Notes: generated by a model from the letters alone, not told the origin. A stretch of 64,000 nt of DNA from Marinimicrobium sp050113635 (GCF_050113635.1 NZ_JBNJLT010000006.1:124001-188000); one strand, 5' to 3'. Numbered from the stretch's first letter, positions 8,642 through 17,817 are shown. Translations and numbers: made by a program.

Positions 8642-10039
8642 CTACGCCTTGAGATTACCCGCGATGTAGGACTGCACGGCATCCAGTTTATTGCCCAACA
8701 CGTCGTAACGCTCTTCCCTCTGGAACAAATCGGCCATATGGACCGGCAAGGCGGGATCGCTTTCCTGCCCGGCCTTGCGCACCGCTTCGGGAAACTTGGC
8801 CGGGTGTGCCGTGGCCAGACACACCATCGGGATGTCCTGGCGACGACGGGTTTCACGGGCGGCTTTTACGCCAATCGCCGTATGCGGATCGAGTAAGTAT
8901 TCCGTGTGCGCGAACACATCGCGAATCACCTCCAGCGTTGTGGCATCATCCACTTTATAACTGCTGAACAGTTCGCGAGCCTGGCTCAGCGCGGCTTCGT
9001 CCAGGTGCATTTCGCCGGACTTGAAGTCGTTCATCAAGCCACGAATCTTATCGCCATCACGCCCGTAAAGATCGAACAACATCCGCTCAAAGTTACTGGA
9101 CACCATAATGTCCATACTGGGAGACAAGGTGTGTTGCAGTGACTGCTTGCTGTGATCGTTGTCACTCAGGCAGCGATGCAAAATATCGTTACTGTTGGTG
9201 GCGATCACCAATTGGTCGATGGGCAAGCCCATACGCTTGGCCAGATAACCGGCAAAAATATCGCCGAAGTTGCCGGTCGGCACCGAAAAAGACACGGGGC
9301 GTGCCGGCGCACCCAGGGCGAGCGCGGCGTAAAAATAGTACACAATCTGGGCCATGATACGCGCCCAGTTGATGGAGTTCACTGCCACCAACTGTCGTCC
9401 TTCCGGCAAAAACGATTGATCGCCAAAGCTGGCCTTCACCATGTTCTGGCAATCATCGAAATTCCCTTCCAGCGCGATGTTGTGCACGTTGCTTTCCAGC
9501 ACAGTGGTCATCTGCCGACGCTGCACATCGGAGACCCGCTGATAGGGGTGCAGGATAAAAATATCAATGTTGTCGCAGCGGCGGCAGCCTTCAATCGCTG
9601 CGGACCCCGTATCGCCGGACGTTGCCCCCATGACTACCACCTTCTGGTCACGCTTCTTCAACAAGTGGTCCAGCAAGTGGCCGAGGAACTGCAACGCAAA
9701 ATCCTTGAACGCTAACGTAGGCCCCTGGAACAATTCCAAAACCCATTCGTTGTGCGCTGTTTGCACCAGGGGGGCAATCGCATCGTGGCGAAATGTGCTG
9801 TACGCCTCACGAATAATTTGCTTGAGCTCATCGTCCGACACGGCTCCCGCAACAAAGGGAGACATCACCTTGAACGCCAGCTCCTGATAACTCAGACCTG
9901 CCCAGGAGGCGATTTCTTCCCGGCTAAACTCCGGCAACGTTTCCGGCACATAGAGGCCACCGTCGGGCGCCAGTCCAGTCAGTACGACGTCTTCAAAATC
10001 GAGAGCCGGGGCCTCGCCCCGCGTGCTGATGTATTTCAC
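8642..10039 (-). CDS. thrC: Threonine synthase
   Basis: PLP enzyme converting O-phospho-L-homoserine to threonine. I place the start at the GTG at 10039, giving VKYISTRG... as in relatives and 465 residues, close to the Pseudomonas form. An ATG at 10054 and longer extensions precede it in frame, and GGGAA lies just upstream of the GTG. The PLP lysine is in LAFKDFALQF, and the phosphate-binding region is GATSGDTGSAA. It sits 97 bases downstream of hom, so the two form the threonine branch hom-thrC. Confidence 0.94.
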   Translation of the reverse strand: MKYISTRGEAPALDFEDVVLTGLAPDGGLYVPETLPEFSREEIASWAGLSYQELAFKVMSPFVAGAVSDDELKQIIREAYSTFRHDAIAPLVQTAHNEWVLELFQGPTLAFKDFALQFLGHLLDHLLKKRDQKVVVMGATSGDTGSAAIEGCRRCDNIDIFILHPYQRVSDVQRRQMTTVLESNVHNIALEGNFDDCQNMVKASFGDQSFLPEGRQLVAVNSINWARIMAQIVYYFYAALALGAPARPVSFSVPTGNFGDIFAGYLAKRMGLPIDQLVIATNSNDILHRCLSDNDHSKQSLQHTLSPSMDIMVSSNFERMLFDLYGRDGDKIRGLMNDFKSGEMHLDEAALSQARELFSSYKVDDATTLEVIRDVFAHTEYLLDPHTAIGVKAARETRRRQDIPMVCLATAHPAKFPEAVRKAGQESDPALPVHMADLFQREERYDVLGNKLDAVQSYIAGNLKA

Positions 10040-10136
10040 TGTCTTTTCCCACATAAAATGGACGTTGTGCGATTGACGGAAGGAAGAACCAGCGGCTCGT
10101 CCTTCCACATAGGCCACGGTGTTATTAGGCCACGGG

Positions 10137-11444
10137 TTATTTCAGCGGCTCTACCCGGATGCGAGTAATCGGCCCTGTAATCGAACTCAGGGATTCAATT
10201 TTGATAATCGCTTCAACCAGCTGTTTTTCCACCGCGCGGTTGGTCAGAAGAATCAACGGAACGATCTCCTCCTCATCCGCCGCCTCTTTTTGGATCAGTG
10301 CTTCGATACTGATACCGGAGTCGCTGAGAATCTGAGCGACCTGGGACAAAACACCCGGCTTGTCCAGGGCGGACATGCGCAGGTAATACGCCGTTTCCAC
10401 TTCCTCGATCGGCAGGATTTCCAGCTCGCTGCGCAGCTGCTCCTGCTGGAAGCCGAGATAGGGAACCCGGTGTTCGGGATCAGCGGTCAGGGTACGCGCC
10501 ACATCCACAATATCTGCCAACACCGCCGACGCGGTGGGCTCTGCACCTGCACCCGCCCCATAGTACAGCGTTGGTCCTACCGCATCGCCCTTCACAAGCA
10601 CAGCGTTCATGACGCCGTCGACATTGGCAATCAAGCGCTTCTGCGGAATCAAGGTGGGATGAACACGCAGTTCAATACCTTTCGGTCCTTTTTGGGCGAT
10701 GCCCAGGTGTTTAATGCGATAGCCCAGCTCCTGAGCGTACTGCACGTCCTGAGGTGCGATCCGACTGATCCCCTCGGTAAAGACTTTATCGAATTGCAGC
10801 GGTATCCCGAAGGCGATGGAGGCCAGAATCACCAGCTTGTGCGCCGCATCAATCCCCTCCACATCAAAAGTGGGGTCAGCCTCCGCATAGCCCAGTTCCT
10901 GGGCCTCTTCCAGGACTTCCGAGAAACCGCGGCCCTTATCGCGCATTTCGGTCAGAATGAAGTTGCCCGTCCCATTGATGATGCCGGCCAGCCATTCAAT
11001 CTTGTTCGCCGAAAGCCCTTCGCGAATCGCTTTAATAATTGGGATCCCCCCCGCCACGGCAGCCTCGAAGGCTACCGTCACCCCTTTTTCATTGGCGGCC
11101 GCGAAGATTTCATTGCCATGTTCGGCAATCAGGGCCTTATTGGCCGTCACGACGTGCTTGCCGTGCTCAATCGCTGTGAGAATTAACTCGCGCGCCACAT
11201 CAATGCCACCGATCAGTTCGACGACAATATCAATCTCGGGGTTGGTCACCACGTCAAAAATGTCGCGCGTCACGTTCAGCTCGGTAATATCGCACGCCAC
11301 GTCATCGCGACGGCTCGCTACCTGGCCGATAATAATGTCGCAACCGGCGCGGGCATTGATGACCTTGCTGTTTCTTTTGAGGACGTTGACAGTGCCGCTG
11401 CCTACGGTCCCCAGACCGCAAATACCTATTTTGACCGGTTTCAA
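10137..11444 (-). CDS. hom: Homoserine dehydrogenase
   Basis: 435-residue NAD(P)-dependent reductase of aspartate semialdehyde to homoserine, the monofunctional form without a fused aspartokinase. The N-terminal Rossmann motif is GICGLGTVGSGTV (about 8-20). The catalytic domain holds NGTGNFILTEM and AEADPTFDVEGIDAAHK. A C-terminal ACT domain (about 355-430, from AYYLRMSALDKPGVLSQV) suggests threonine feedback control. It is upstream of thrC. A 9-base-stem hairpin lies just before its start. Confidence 0.95.
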   Translation of the reverse strand: MKPVKIGICGLGTVGSGTVNVLKRNSKVINARAGCDIIIGQVASRRDDVACDITELNVTRDIFDVVTNPEIDIVVELIGGIDVARELILTAIEHGKHVVTANKALIAEHGNEIFAAANEKGVTVAFEAAVAGGIPIIKAIREGLSANKIEWLAGIINGTGNFILTEMRDKGRGFSEVLEEAQELGYAEADPTFDVEGIDAAHKLVILASIAFGIPLQFDKVFTEGISRIAPQDVQYAQELGYRIKHLGIAQKGPKGIELRVHPTLIPQKRLIANVDGVMNAVLVKGDAVGPTLYYGAGAGAEPTASAVLADIVDVARTLTADPEHRVPYLGFQQEQLRSELEILPIEEVETAYYLRMSALDKPGVLSQVAQILSDSGISIEALIQKEAADEEEIVPLILLTNRAVEKQLVEAIIKIESLSSITGPITRIRVEPLK

Positions 11445-11462
11445 ACGCTTCTCCCCTATAGT

Positions 11463-11485
11463 CGGTTCGGCGCTCTGCCGAACCG
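11463..11485 (-). other. Hairpin in the hom 5' leader
   Basis: CGGTTCGG / CCGAACCG stem (extending by one C-G pair) with a short loop, located about 20-40 bases upstream of the hom start codon. There is no U-tract, so it is not an obvious terminator. It might affect translation or mRNA stability. A second GC-rich stem (GCCCGCCC / GGGCGGGC, 11530-11557) lies further upstream, near the end of dsbC. Confidence 0.4.
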
Positions 11486-11652
11486 GAATTCAACGACTTT
11501 ACCTAGAAGGCCGTGTATCGTAACGCAACGCCCGCCCACACAGCGGTGAGGGCGGGCGAAGGCGGTATTCTACTGGAATGCGCGCCTCGGAGCGAGACGC
11601 GGGCCACCTTACTGGGCCTCTGAACGCGTGTCAATCAGCGCCAGATGACGGA

Positions 11653-12411
11653 TTACAGGCCAAGCGTCTGAGCCAGGCGCTCGGGTGGCAGGTAACCGGG
11701 TTGCATAGAGCCGTCGGGCAGAATCAACGCTGGCGTGCCGTTGACGCCAAACTGGCCGCCCAGGCGGTAGTGTTCGGCAACCGGGTTACTGTCGCAGCTT
11801 TGGGTGTCCACTGCCTGGAGGTTCTTGAGGCGGTCCATCACAGCCTGACGGTCGTCGGCACACCAGGCGGTTTCCAGCTTGCGAGCCGAAGGACTGTTTA
11901 CCCCCGCGCGCGGATAGGCCAGATAGCGAATCTCAATACCCAAGTCGTTGTAGCCGGGCTTGGTCTCACCACCGTCCTGATAGCTGTGCATCTGGCTGTG
12001 TAAGCGACGACAGAAGCCGCAGTCCACATCGGTAAACACGTAAACCACCGCTTTGCTCTCGCCCTCCGGGGCAAAGGCAATGGAATCCTTATCTTTCAGC
12101 GAAGCCGCCAGTTCCTTGCGTTTTTTAACCAGCTCCGGGTCTTCGTAACGGGCAAAACCATTCGGACCGACAGTAAACACGTCACCGGCAATCATCAGGC
12201 TGGCATCTTCATTAACGTACAGAACCGGTCCACCGGTGACCTGCACCTGATAGAGCCCGTCAAATGGCGCAGGGCGCACATCGGTAAACTCAAAGTCCGG
12301 GCGAGCCTCCGACAGCGACTCGATAATATTGTCCTCCACCGAGGAAGACTGGGCGCTGACCGCACTGGCTCCAGCTAACGCGATCAACCCGACAGCAAGT
12401 TGTTTCCACAT
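11653..12411 (-). CDS. dsbC: Periplasmic disulfide isomerase DsbC
   Basis: 252 residues with a signal peptide cut after SAVSA (residue 20), an N-terminal dimerisation domain (about 25-85) and a thioredoxin fold with the active-site CGFC at 131-134. The cis-proline loop is NGTPAL. It reshuffles wrong disulfides in secreted proteins and is kept reduced by DsbD. The last conserved segment (YLPPERLAQTL) fits the family C terminus. It lies 38 bases downstream of xerD, and the xerD-dsbC-hom order recalls Pseudomonas. Confidence 0.94.
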   Translation of the reverse strand: MWKQLAVGLIALAGASAVSAQSSSVEDNIIESLSEARPDFEFTDVRPAPFDGLYQVQVTGGPVLYVNEDASLMIAGDVFTVGPNGFARYEDPELVKKRKELAASLKDKDSIAFAPEGESKAVVYVFTDVDCGFCRRLHSQMHSYQDGGETKPGYNDLGIEIRYLAYPRAGVNSPSARKLETAWCADDRQAVMDRLKNLQAVDTQSCDSNPVAEHYRLGGQFGVNGTPALILPDGSMQPGYLPPERLAQTLGL

Positions 12412-12449
12412 AACGGTTTCCTGTGTGTTATTCGGTAAATCATCCCATT

Positions 12450-13352
12450 TTAGCCGCGGGGATGATGGCGCGCATGCTGCTCCTGCATTCTGGCCCGCGC
12501 CACGTGAGTGTATATCTGCGTGGTGGACAAATCACTGTGCCCCAGCAGTAATTGAACGACCCGCAAATCCGCACCATGATTCAATAAGTGAGTGGCAAAT
12601 GCATGCCTTAACGTGTGCGGCGACAGGGGTTTATCAATACCAGCCACCGCAGCCCAGTGCTTGATTCTATGCCAAAACGTCTGGCGGGTCATGATCCGCG
12701 CCCGGGTACTGGGGAAGAGTACTTCACTGGGCGCATTATGCAAGAGCGAAGGCCTGGCCTCGCGCAGATAGCGTGTTAACCAGTCCACAGCCTCATCACC
12801 CAACGGCACCAACCGCTCCTTGCTGCCTTTGCCCATGACCCGCACAACGCCCTGTCGAAGATTAACCTGGGCCAGCGTCAGGCCAACCAGCTCAGAGACG
12901 CGCAGGCCACAGGCATACAGCACTTCAAGCATGGTTCGATCCCGCAGCCCCACGGGCTCGTCAGTTTCCGGCGCATTAAGCAGCCGTTCGACGTCAGTTT
13001 CGGTCAGCGATTTGGGCAACGCTGTGGGCAGTTTGGGATTGTCCACCAGGGCCAGCGGATTATCCTGCAGGCGCCCCTCCCGGATCTGATGACGATAGAA
13101 GCCACGCGCACAGGAGAGAAAGCGTGCGGTGGACCGACTGGAATAGCCTTTGCGGTGACGGACAGCGAGGTAATCGTAAGCCGCCACCGGGTCCAGAGCC
13201 ATCAGAGTTTTGCCCTGATCGGCAAGCCAGAGGGCGAAATGCTCCAGATCACGGCGATAAGAAGCCAAGGTGTTCTCACTCAGGCCTTTTTCCATCCAGA
13301 TGGCGTCGAGGTACTGCTCGAGAATTTGGCTTTCCTGGGTAGATAGCGTCAC
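12450..13352 (-). CDS. xerD: Site-specific tyrosine recombinase XerD
   Basis: 300-residue chromosome-dimer resolvase acting with XerC at dif. The catalytic residues are all visible: Arg151 (CGLRVSEL), Lys175 (GKGSKER), His246 and Arg249 (SPHTLRHAF), His272 (LLGHSDLSTT) and Tyr281 (QIYTHV). The N-terminal SAM-like core-binding domain covers about residues 8-95. Translation appears to start at a GTG. The XerD rather than XerC call rests on overall resemblance and the neighbouring dsbC-hom-thrC order. It has no integrase-type arm domain or mobile context. Confidence 0.92.
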   Translation of the reverse strand: MTLSTQESQILEQYLDAIWMEKGLSENTLASYRRDLEHFALWLADQGKTLMALDPVAAYDYLAVRHRKGYSSRSTARFLSCARGFYRHQIREGRLQDNPLALVDNPKLPTALPKSLTETDVERLLNAPETDEPVGLRDRTMLEVLYACGLRVSELVGLTLAQVNLRQGVVRVMGKGSKERLVPLGDEAVDWLTRYLREARPSLLHNAPSEVLFPSTRARIMTRQTFWHRIKHWAAVAGIDKPLSPHTLRHAFATHLLNHGADLRVVQLLLGHSDLSTTQIYTHVARARMQEQHARHHPRG

Positions 13353-13417
13353 GAATAACGGCGCCTGTCAGTCAATGTCAGCGGTGAGAATAACACAATC
13401 GATCCGTTGGCTTTTTG

Positions 13418-13455
13418 TTGCCGGAGGCATTCGCGTTTTGCCGGAGGCATTCGCG
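13418..13455. repeat. Short tandem direct repeat upstream of xerD
   Basis: TTGCCGGAGGCATTCGCG occurs twice, at 13418-13435 and 13438-13455, a 20-base period. The repeat lies between the xerD start and the rplS terminator. No palindrome or recombinase site was recognised in it. Confidence 0.8.
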
Positions 13456-13501
13456 CGCAGGGGCATTCTCTCAGGCGCCTCCATTCTATTAAGGCGGGCA
13501 T

Positions 13502-13530
13502 AAAAAAAACCGGAGCACAGGGCTCCGGTT
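13502..13530 (-). terminator. Terminator of the rpsP-rimM-trmD-rplS operon
   Basis: Read leftward, AACCGGAGC and GCTCCGGTT form a 9-base stem around a short loop, followed by an uninterrupted run of about eight T residues. It lies about 30 bases after the rplS stop codon. Confidence 0.9.
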
Positions 13531-13556
13531 TCTCTGGTTCGGATAAAACCGACCTC

Positions 13557-13907
13557 TTAGGACAGCTTTTCCTTAATACGCGCCGCTTTACCAGTCAGGT
13601 CACGCAAGTAGTACAACTTGGCCTGACGCACATCACCTTTACGCTTGACCTGGATGCTGTCAACCTGCGGGCTGTGGGTCTGGAAAGTCCGCTCAACGCC
13701 CACGCCGTGGGAGACTTTGCGCACAGTGAACGCGGAGTTCAGGCCGCGGTTGCGCTTGCCGATTACCACGCCTTCAAAGGCCTGCAGACGTTCGCGGTTG
13801 CCTTCCGTTACCTTAACCTGTACCACAACGGTGTCACCGGGGGCGAAGTCGGGTACGTCTTTTTTCAACTGTTCTTCTTCGATCTGCTGAATAATTTTGT
13901 TAGTCAT
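13557..13907 (-). CDS. rplS: 50S ribosomal protein L19
   Basis: 116 residues beginning MTNKIIQQIE, with the family segments FAPGDTVVVQVKV, GVVIGKRNRG, SAFTVRKVSHGVGVERTF and the C-terminal KLYYLRDLTGKAARIKEKL. L19 sits at the 30S-50S interface. The ATG at 13907 has AGGAG at good spacing; an in-frame extension upstream is not family-like. Its first eight bases overlap the end of trmD, so the Shine-Dalgarno lies inside trmD and the two are translationally coupled. It is the last gene of the operon. Confidence 0.97.
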   Translation of the reverse strand: MTNKIIQQIEEEQLKKDVPDFAPGDTVVVQVKVTEGNRERLQAFEGVVIGKRNRGLNSAFTVRKVSHGVGVERTFQTHSPQVDSIQVKRKGDVRQAKLYYLRDLTGKAARIKEKLS

Positions 13908-14718
13908 GCCTAGTCTCCTGAGAGTCCGTAGCTTCACAGCTAGAGTGATTCAATTCAAGGTCCCGACGAAAGTCCGTCAACAGCGCCCGCTGTTCCTCGG
14001 TTAGGTCAATTGCTTCAAGCAAGTCTGGCCGTTTCTGCCAGGTCCGCCCCAGCGCCTGTTTAAGGCGCCAGCGCCGAATTCTTTCATGGTCTCCGGACAG
14101 TAAAACGTCCGGAACCGGTCGCCCCTCAAACACTTCCGGGCGAGTATAATGTGGACAATCCAGCAGCCCCCCGGCAAAGGAATCCTGCTCAGCCGACTGC
14201 GCATGCCCCAGCGCCCCGGGAATCAGCCGGGCGATGGCATCGATTAAAACCATCGCCGGCAGTTCACCACCGCTCAGAACATAGTCACCAATGGACCACT
14301 CCTGATCGATCACCGTATCCAACAGGCGTTCGTCTATTCCTTCATAGCGTCCCGCCACCAAAATCATGGCACCGCGGTGTTGCGTCTCCCCGGCCAGAGT
14401 CTCGACCCCTTCCTGCGTCAAGGTGCGCCCCTGAGGCGAGAGATAGATAACCGGGGCCTCGGTGCCCGCCCACCGCTTTGCGGCGCTAATGGCATCGCGC
14501 AACGGCTCCACCATCATCACCATGCCGGGGCCACCACCATAAGGGCGGTCATCCACTGTACGATGCCGATCGCGGGTAAAGTCACGCGGATTCCAGCACT
14601 GTACATCGATCAGCTTCTGTTTAACCGCTCGACCGGTGACACCGTAACGGGTGACCGCGTCCAACATTTCCGGAAACAAACTGATCACCGCCACTTTGAC
14701 CGGTGTGTCACCCGTCAT
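13900..14718 (-). CDS. trmD: tRNA (guanine37-N1)-methyltransferase TrmD
   Basis: 272 residues. TrmD methylates G37 next to the anticodon using S-adenosylmethionine and so prevents +1 frameshifting. The SPOUT trefoil knot is seen in LSPQGRTLTQ, GRYEGIDERL and SIGDYVLSGGELPA (AdoMet-binding loops). The N-terminal VKVAVISLFPEML and YGGGPGMVM are family signatures. The start at 14718 is preferred because GGAG precedes it at nine bases and it leaves a two-base gap to rimM. It overlaps rplS by eight bases. Confidence 0.96.
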   Translation of the reverse strand: MTGDTPVKVAVISLFPEMLDAVTRYGVTGRAVKQKLIDVQCWNPRDFTRDRHRTVDDRPYGGGPGMVMMVEPLRDAISAAKRWAGTEAPVIYLSPQGRTLTQEGVETLAGETQHRGAMILVAGRYEGIDERLLDTVIDQEWSIGDYVLSGGELPAMVLIDAIARLIPGALGHAQSAEQDSFAGGLLDCPHYTRPEVFEGRPVPDVLLSGDHERIRRWRLKQALGRTWQKRPDLLEAIDLTEEQRALLTDFRRDLELNHSSCEATDSQETRHD

Positions 14719-14720
14719 GG

Positions 14721-15275
14721 CTAAAACTCCGGGTCCCAATCCACCTCGATTACCTCGGCAGAGAGGTCCACTGACAGTACAAACTGCTCCGGTACATAGG
14801 GAATCAAGCGCTCCTGCTGATCGATACTGTCAGTATCCCCTTGCACCACCAGTACGTCGTTAGCGCCGGTTTCCAGCAGACGGACAACCACGCCCAAGTC
14901 CTGCTGCTGCCCTTCCCAATGGCTAACCACACGCAAACCCTGCAACTGATACCAGTAGAAGTCATCACCCTCAAGATTCGGCAACTGATCCCTATCCACC
15001 GCAATCGTAATACCGGTGTAAAGCGCCGCCTGATCGCGATCACTGACACCTTTGAGGCGGGCCACAAACCCTTTCCCGTGAGGGCGACTGTCTTCAATTT
15101 CCACCGTTTTCACCCCGTGCGCGGTTTTTAACCACCAGGGGGCGTAGCCAAACAGGTTTTCCTGAGGCTCGGTGTAGGAGTGGATTTTTACCCACCCCTC
15201 AATACCGAATACAGCCGTAATGCGCCCGACATCAATCAAATGACTTCCCTTACTGGCGGGGCGGGCACTGGCCAT
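14721..15275 (-). CDS. rimM: 16S rRNA processing protein RimM
   Basis: 184 residues. RimM assists maturation of the 30S head by binding ribosomal protein S19. The N-terminal beta-barrel carries VGRITAVFGIEGWVKIHSYTEP and the C-terminal PRC-barrel contains FYWYQLQGLRVV and the LIPYVPEQFVLSVDL segment common to the family. It is the second gene of the operon, 19 bases after rpsP and two bases before trmD. Confidence 0.95.
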   Translation of the reverse strand: MASARPASKGSHLIDVGRITAVFGIEGWVKIHSYTEPQENLFGYAPWWLKTAHGVKTVEIEDSRPHGKGFVARLKGVSDRDQAALYTGITIAVDRDQLPNLEGDDFYWYQLQGLRVVSHWEGQQQDLGVVVRLLETGANDVLVVQGDTDSIDQQERLIPYVPEQFVLSVDLSAEVIEVDWDPEF

Positions 15276-15294
15276 AATCGCACCTGACCTGAAA

Positions 15295-15546
15295 TCAGGC
15301 AGCCGCTTTCTTCTGCTCTTTCAGCAGACCAGCCACGCGCTCGCTCAGCTGTGCGCCCTGCTCTACCCAGTAATCAACACGCTCATTGTTGACACGCAGA
15401 CGCTCTTCCTGGCCGCGAGCAACCGGGTTGAAGAAACCCACGCGCTCAATGTAGCGACCGTTACGGGCGCTGCGGCTGTCGGTTACGGTCAGGTGGTAAA
15501 ACGGACGCTTTTTGGAGCCGCCACGTGACAGACGAATAGTTACCAT
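15295..15546 (-). CDS. rpsP: 30S ribosomal protein S16
   Basis: 83 residues beginning MVTIRLSRGGSKKRPFYHL, the family signature, followed by the usual RNGRYIERVGFFNP segment. The ATG at 15546 is chosen over long in-frame upstream starts because AGGAAA precedes it and the protein then has normal length. It is the first gene of the operon. The 180 bases between it and the end of fabY should hold the operon promoter; I saw no clear terminator for fabY there. Confidence 0.97.
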   Translation of the reverse strand: MVTIRLSRGGSKKRPFYHLTVTDSRSARNGRYIERVGFFNPVARGQEERLRVNNERVDYWVEQGAQLSERVAGLLKEQKKAAA

Positions 15547-15725
15547 TGAGGAATTTCCTGTATTTTTCCTGTTGGGCCCGGTGTTGACCGGCACCCGGTG
15601 AAAAGACGCCATCGCACTCGGGGTGCGAAAGGCGCGGTATTTTAAGGGAAACAACCGGCTTTGTATAGGCCGGGGCGGCAAAAATCAGCGCACCCCGCCG
15701 GGCCCTGTCTCACCCCGGTGATTGA

Positions 15726-17639
15726 TCACGATTGCCCTGTCATGTCGGAGTAGCGATTGGGAAGATTCAGGTCAATACTCTGGGTCATTCCCGGCAGACG
15801 CATTTCCCCGCTATCGAACTCAATCAAGCGCTCGTCAATCATGCTCTCGCCAAAATGATACAGGGTATCGAACTGGCCCCGTAGCGCTCGCTGATCGTAC
15901 TCGAGGGCGCGATCACGGGTATTCTGGCGGCGTTGGCGGTAGCTCTCGAACGCCGAGTCTCCATACCGCTTGCGAAGCATACCGTCCACCACCGAGGGCG
16001 ACAGCACACTGGCGGTGGCATTATTCCCGCCAAACCCTTTGGAGTTCAGAAACGCGACATCCACCGGCTTTTCGCGCCGATCCAGATCTTGCAGCGGAAT
16101 GTGCAACCGCTCAGCAAATACGTCGTCCGCCACCCGATCGATGGTTTTGACGCCCGGCACCCAGCCGTGGCGGAAAATACCCAGCGTGTTGATTAACTGT
16201 TCGCCGCTGGCGGCGGACAATGAATGACCGACAAACGCTTTGACCGCGGTAACCGGCCATTCAGTAATGCCGAAGACCTCAGCCACCCGATGGAATATCT
16301 CGGATTCGGTGACCCGGTTCTGAGGCGTACTGGAGCCGTGCGCCTGCACCAGCGACCGCTCGCGCACCGACTCGTCGCCCAAAATCGCGCGCGCAGAAGC
16401 CACTGCCTTGGCCATGGTGATGTAGTTGCCCGGGCCCGGCGCGGAAATGGATTTCTTGAAACCGTCCGCGTTGATGAACACATCGTTGACCGCGCCATGA
16501 ACATCCGCGCCCAACTCAAGCGCCAGGGCATCGTCCATCAGCACGACGTACTGTGAGGATTCAGCAATGGTAAATCCACAGTTTTCGCCAAATGGCCGGC
16601 TGGAGCGACGGGGGTCGGTTTCATCGGCGTTGTCGAGCTTTTTCAGTTTCTCTTCGGCCGCCAGTGCACCCATGGTGGCGTAGCCGTCGATAATCTCCGG
16701 CGTAATGGGTGCCTCGGCATTCCCCACGACAGCGACTCGGCAACGTCCGGCGCCAATATCTTCCACGGCCGCTCTCAAATTATAGAGAAAGGAAGCACAG
16801 GCGCCCGCGATAGCGCCGGTCTGACCCACGCTGCCAATGATATAGGCATTCACGAAGTCCGCCGGCATACTGTTCAGTCCCAGTGGGCACTGTTTGGTGC
16901 TGACGCGATGCCCCTTCAATCGCGATTGCAGCAAGCCACCAAAGCCGGCATCGTCCATCTGGCTCATGACATTGCTGGCGTAGACGCTGATTTGATCGGG
17001 GCGCACGGCGGCGGCAATATCGCCCCAGGGAATACCGACGGATTGAATGGCGTCAGAGGCACCGGCGACGGTCAGTTGCAGGGCTCTCGGATGAAAACGG
17101 GAGTTATACAACGCCCCGGGATCAAACCCTTTGGGCAATTGACCGGCGGATTTGACGGGAAGATCACGGTAGCTGTCCCATTTCACCTGAACCTCACCGG
17201 ACAGGGTGACTCGAACCCGGCGCTCGTCAATGTCTTCCAATTGCCAGTCTGAGGGAACAGGCTCCGGCAAATCGCGGTGCGACAACTCAAAGCTCAGGGA
17301 GGTAGCGCCTTCACCGCGCAGACTGGCATTTTTTTGCCAGTGCACAGCGTCTACATCGAAGAAGCTGGGGTCAATCCGACGAATCAGCGTGCCTTCCATC
17401 ACGGTGGGACCAAACTGTTGTTCCACCGCCTGGGCATCGTAAGCACGATCATCGGCATCCAGGTAGCGGTCACCTTCACAGCGCACCAGCCCCATCATCA
17501 CGGCCAGACCTACCAGGGTTTCCCGGCGCTCCTCGGCGGACAGACTTTCCAGCACCATGCGTCGATAAGCGTGATGTCCAGAACTGCGGCCTGCCGCGTT
17601 AAAACCACCAAAACCCACGATAACCGGCAGTGATAACAT
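15726..17639 (-). CDS. fabY: Beta-ketoacyl-ACP synthase FabY (fatty-acid initiation)
   Basis: 637 residues, matching the Pseudomonas aeruginosa FabY class, which condenses acetyl-CoA with malonyl-ACP in place of FabH. The N terminus LPVIVGFGGFNAAGRSS is characteristic of the class. The thiolase-fold catalytic residues are visible: Cys281 (GAIAGACASFLYN), His434 (VQAHGSSTPQN) and His472 (AFVGHSLSAASGE). The ATG at 17639 has GAGGAG at six bases; an open extension upstream runs through a 12-base tandem repeat and is less likely to be coding. It is divergent from the AraC-type regulator gene. Confidence 0.9.
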   Translation of the reverse strand: MLSLPVIVGFGGFNAAGRSSGHHAYRRMVLESLSAEERRETLVGLAVMMGLVRCEGDRYLDADDRAYDAQAVEQQFGPTVMEGTLIRRIDPSFFDVDAVHWQKNASLRGEGATSLSFELSHRDLPEPVPSDWQLEDIDERRVRVTLSGEVQVKWDSYRDLPVKSAGQLPKGFDPGALYNSRFHPRALQLTVAGASDAIQSVGIPWGDIAAAVRPDQISVYASNVMSQMDDAGFGGLLQSRLKGHRVSTKQCPLGLNSMPADFVNAYIIGSVGQTGAIAGACASFLYNLRAAVEDIGAGRCRVAVVGNAEAPITPEIIDGYATMGALAAEEKLKKLDNADETDPRRSSRPFGENCGFTIAESSQYVVLMDDALALELGADVHGAVNDVFINADGFKKSISAPGPGNYITMAKAVASARAILGDESVRERSLVQAHGSSTPQNRVTESEIFHRVAEVFGITEWPVTAVKAFVGHSLSAASGEQLINTLGIFRHGWVPGVKTIDRVADDVFAERLHIPLQDLDRREKPVDVAFLNSKGFGGNNATASVLSPSVVDGMLRKRYGDSAFESYRQRRQNTRDRALEYDQRALRGQFDTLYHFGESMIDERLIEFDSGEMRLPGMTQSIDLNLPNRYSDMTGQS

Positions 17640-17652
17640 GACAAGCTCCTCT

Positions 17653-17688
17653 CGACAAAACATGCGACAAAACGTGTGACAAAACATG
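17653..17688. repeat. Three 12-base tandem repeats at the fabY ribosome-binding site
   Basis: Plus-strand units CGACAAAACATG, CGACAAAACGTG and TGACAAAACATG lie head to tail (17653-17664, 17665-17676, 17677-17688). They end three bases upstream of the fabY Shine-Dalgarno. On the fabY strand the repeated core is TTTTGTC. They are in the fabY leader or promoter and could be an operator, a repeated RNA motif or simple slippage. Confidence 0.85.
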
Positions 17689-17817
17689 GGGGCAAGCCCG
17701 ACGCACGGACATCAGGCAGGAATGGAGGGAAGTGTATTGCGATGCTTGCACTTTGTCATGGTGCTTTCAGCCATTTTGTATGGTAATTTGGCCAAACAGT
17801 AGCCTGCGAGAGCGTTT

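Noticed and set aside
10119..11186. Long open frame on the plus strand opposite hom
   Set aside because: Antisense shadow of homoserine dehydrogenase; no family motifs and no ribosome-binding site.
11530..11557. GC-rich hairpin near the dsbC end, considered as a terminator
   Set aside because: There is no U-tract on either side, and it lies far from the dsbC stop.
12450..13352. Tyrosine recombinase considered as a phage or island integrase
   Set aside because: The length, domain layout and dsbC-hom neighbours fit housekeeping XerD; no att repeats or mobile genes are nearby.
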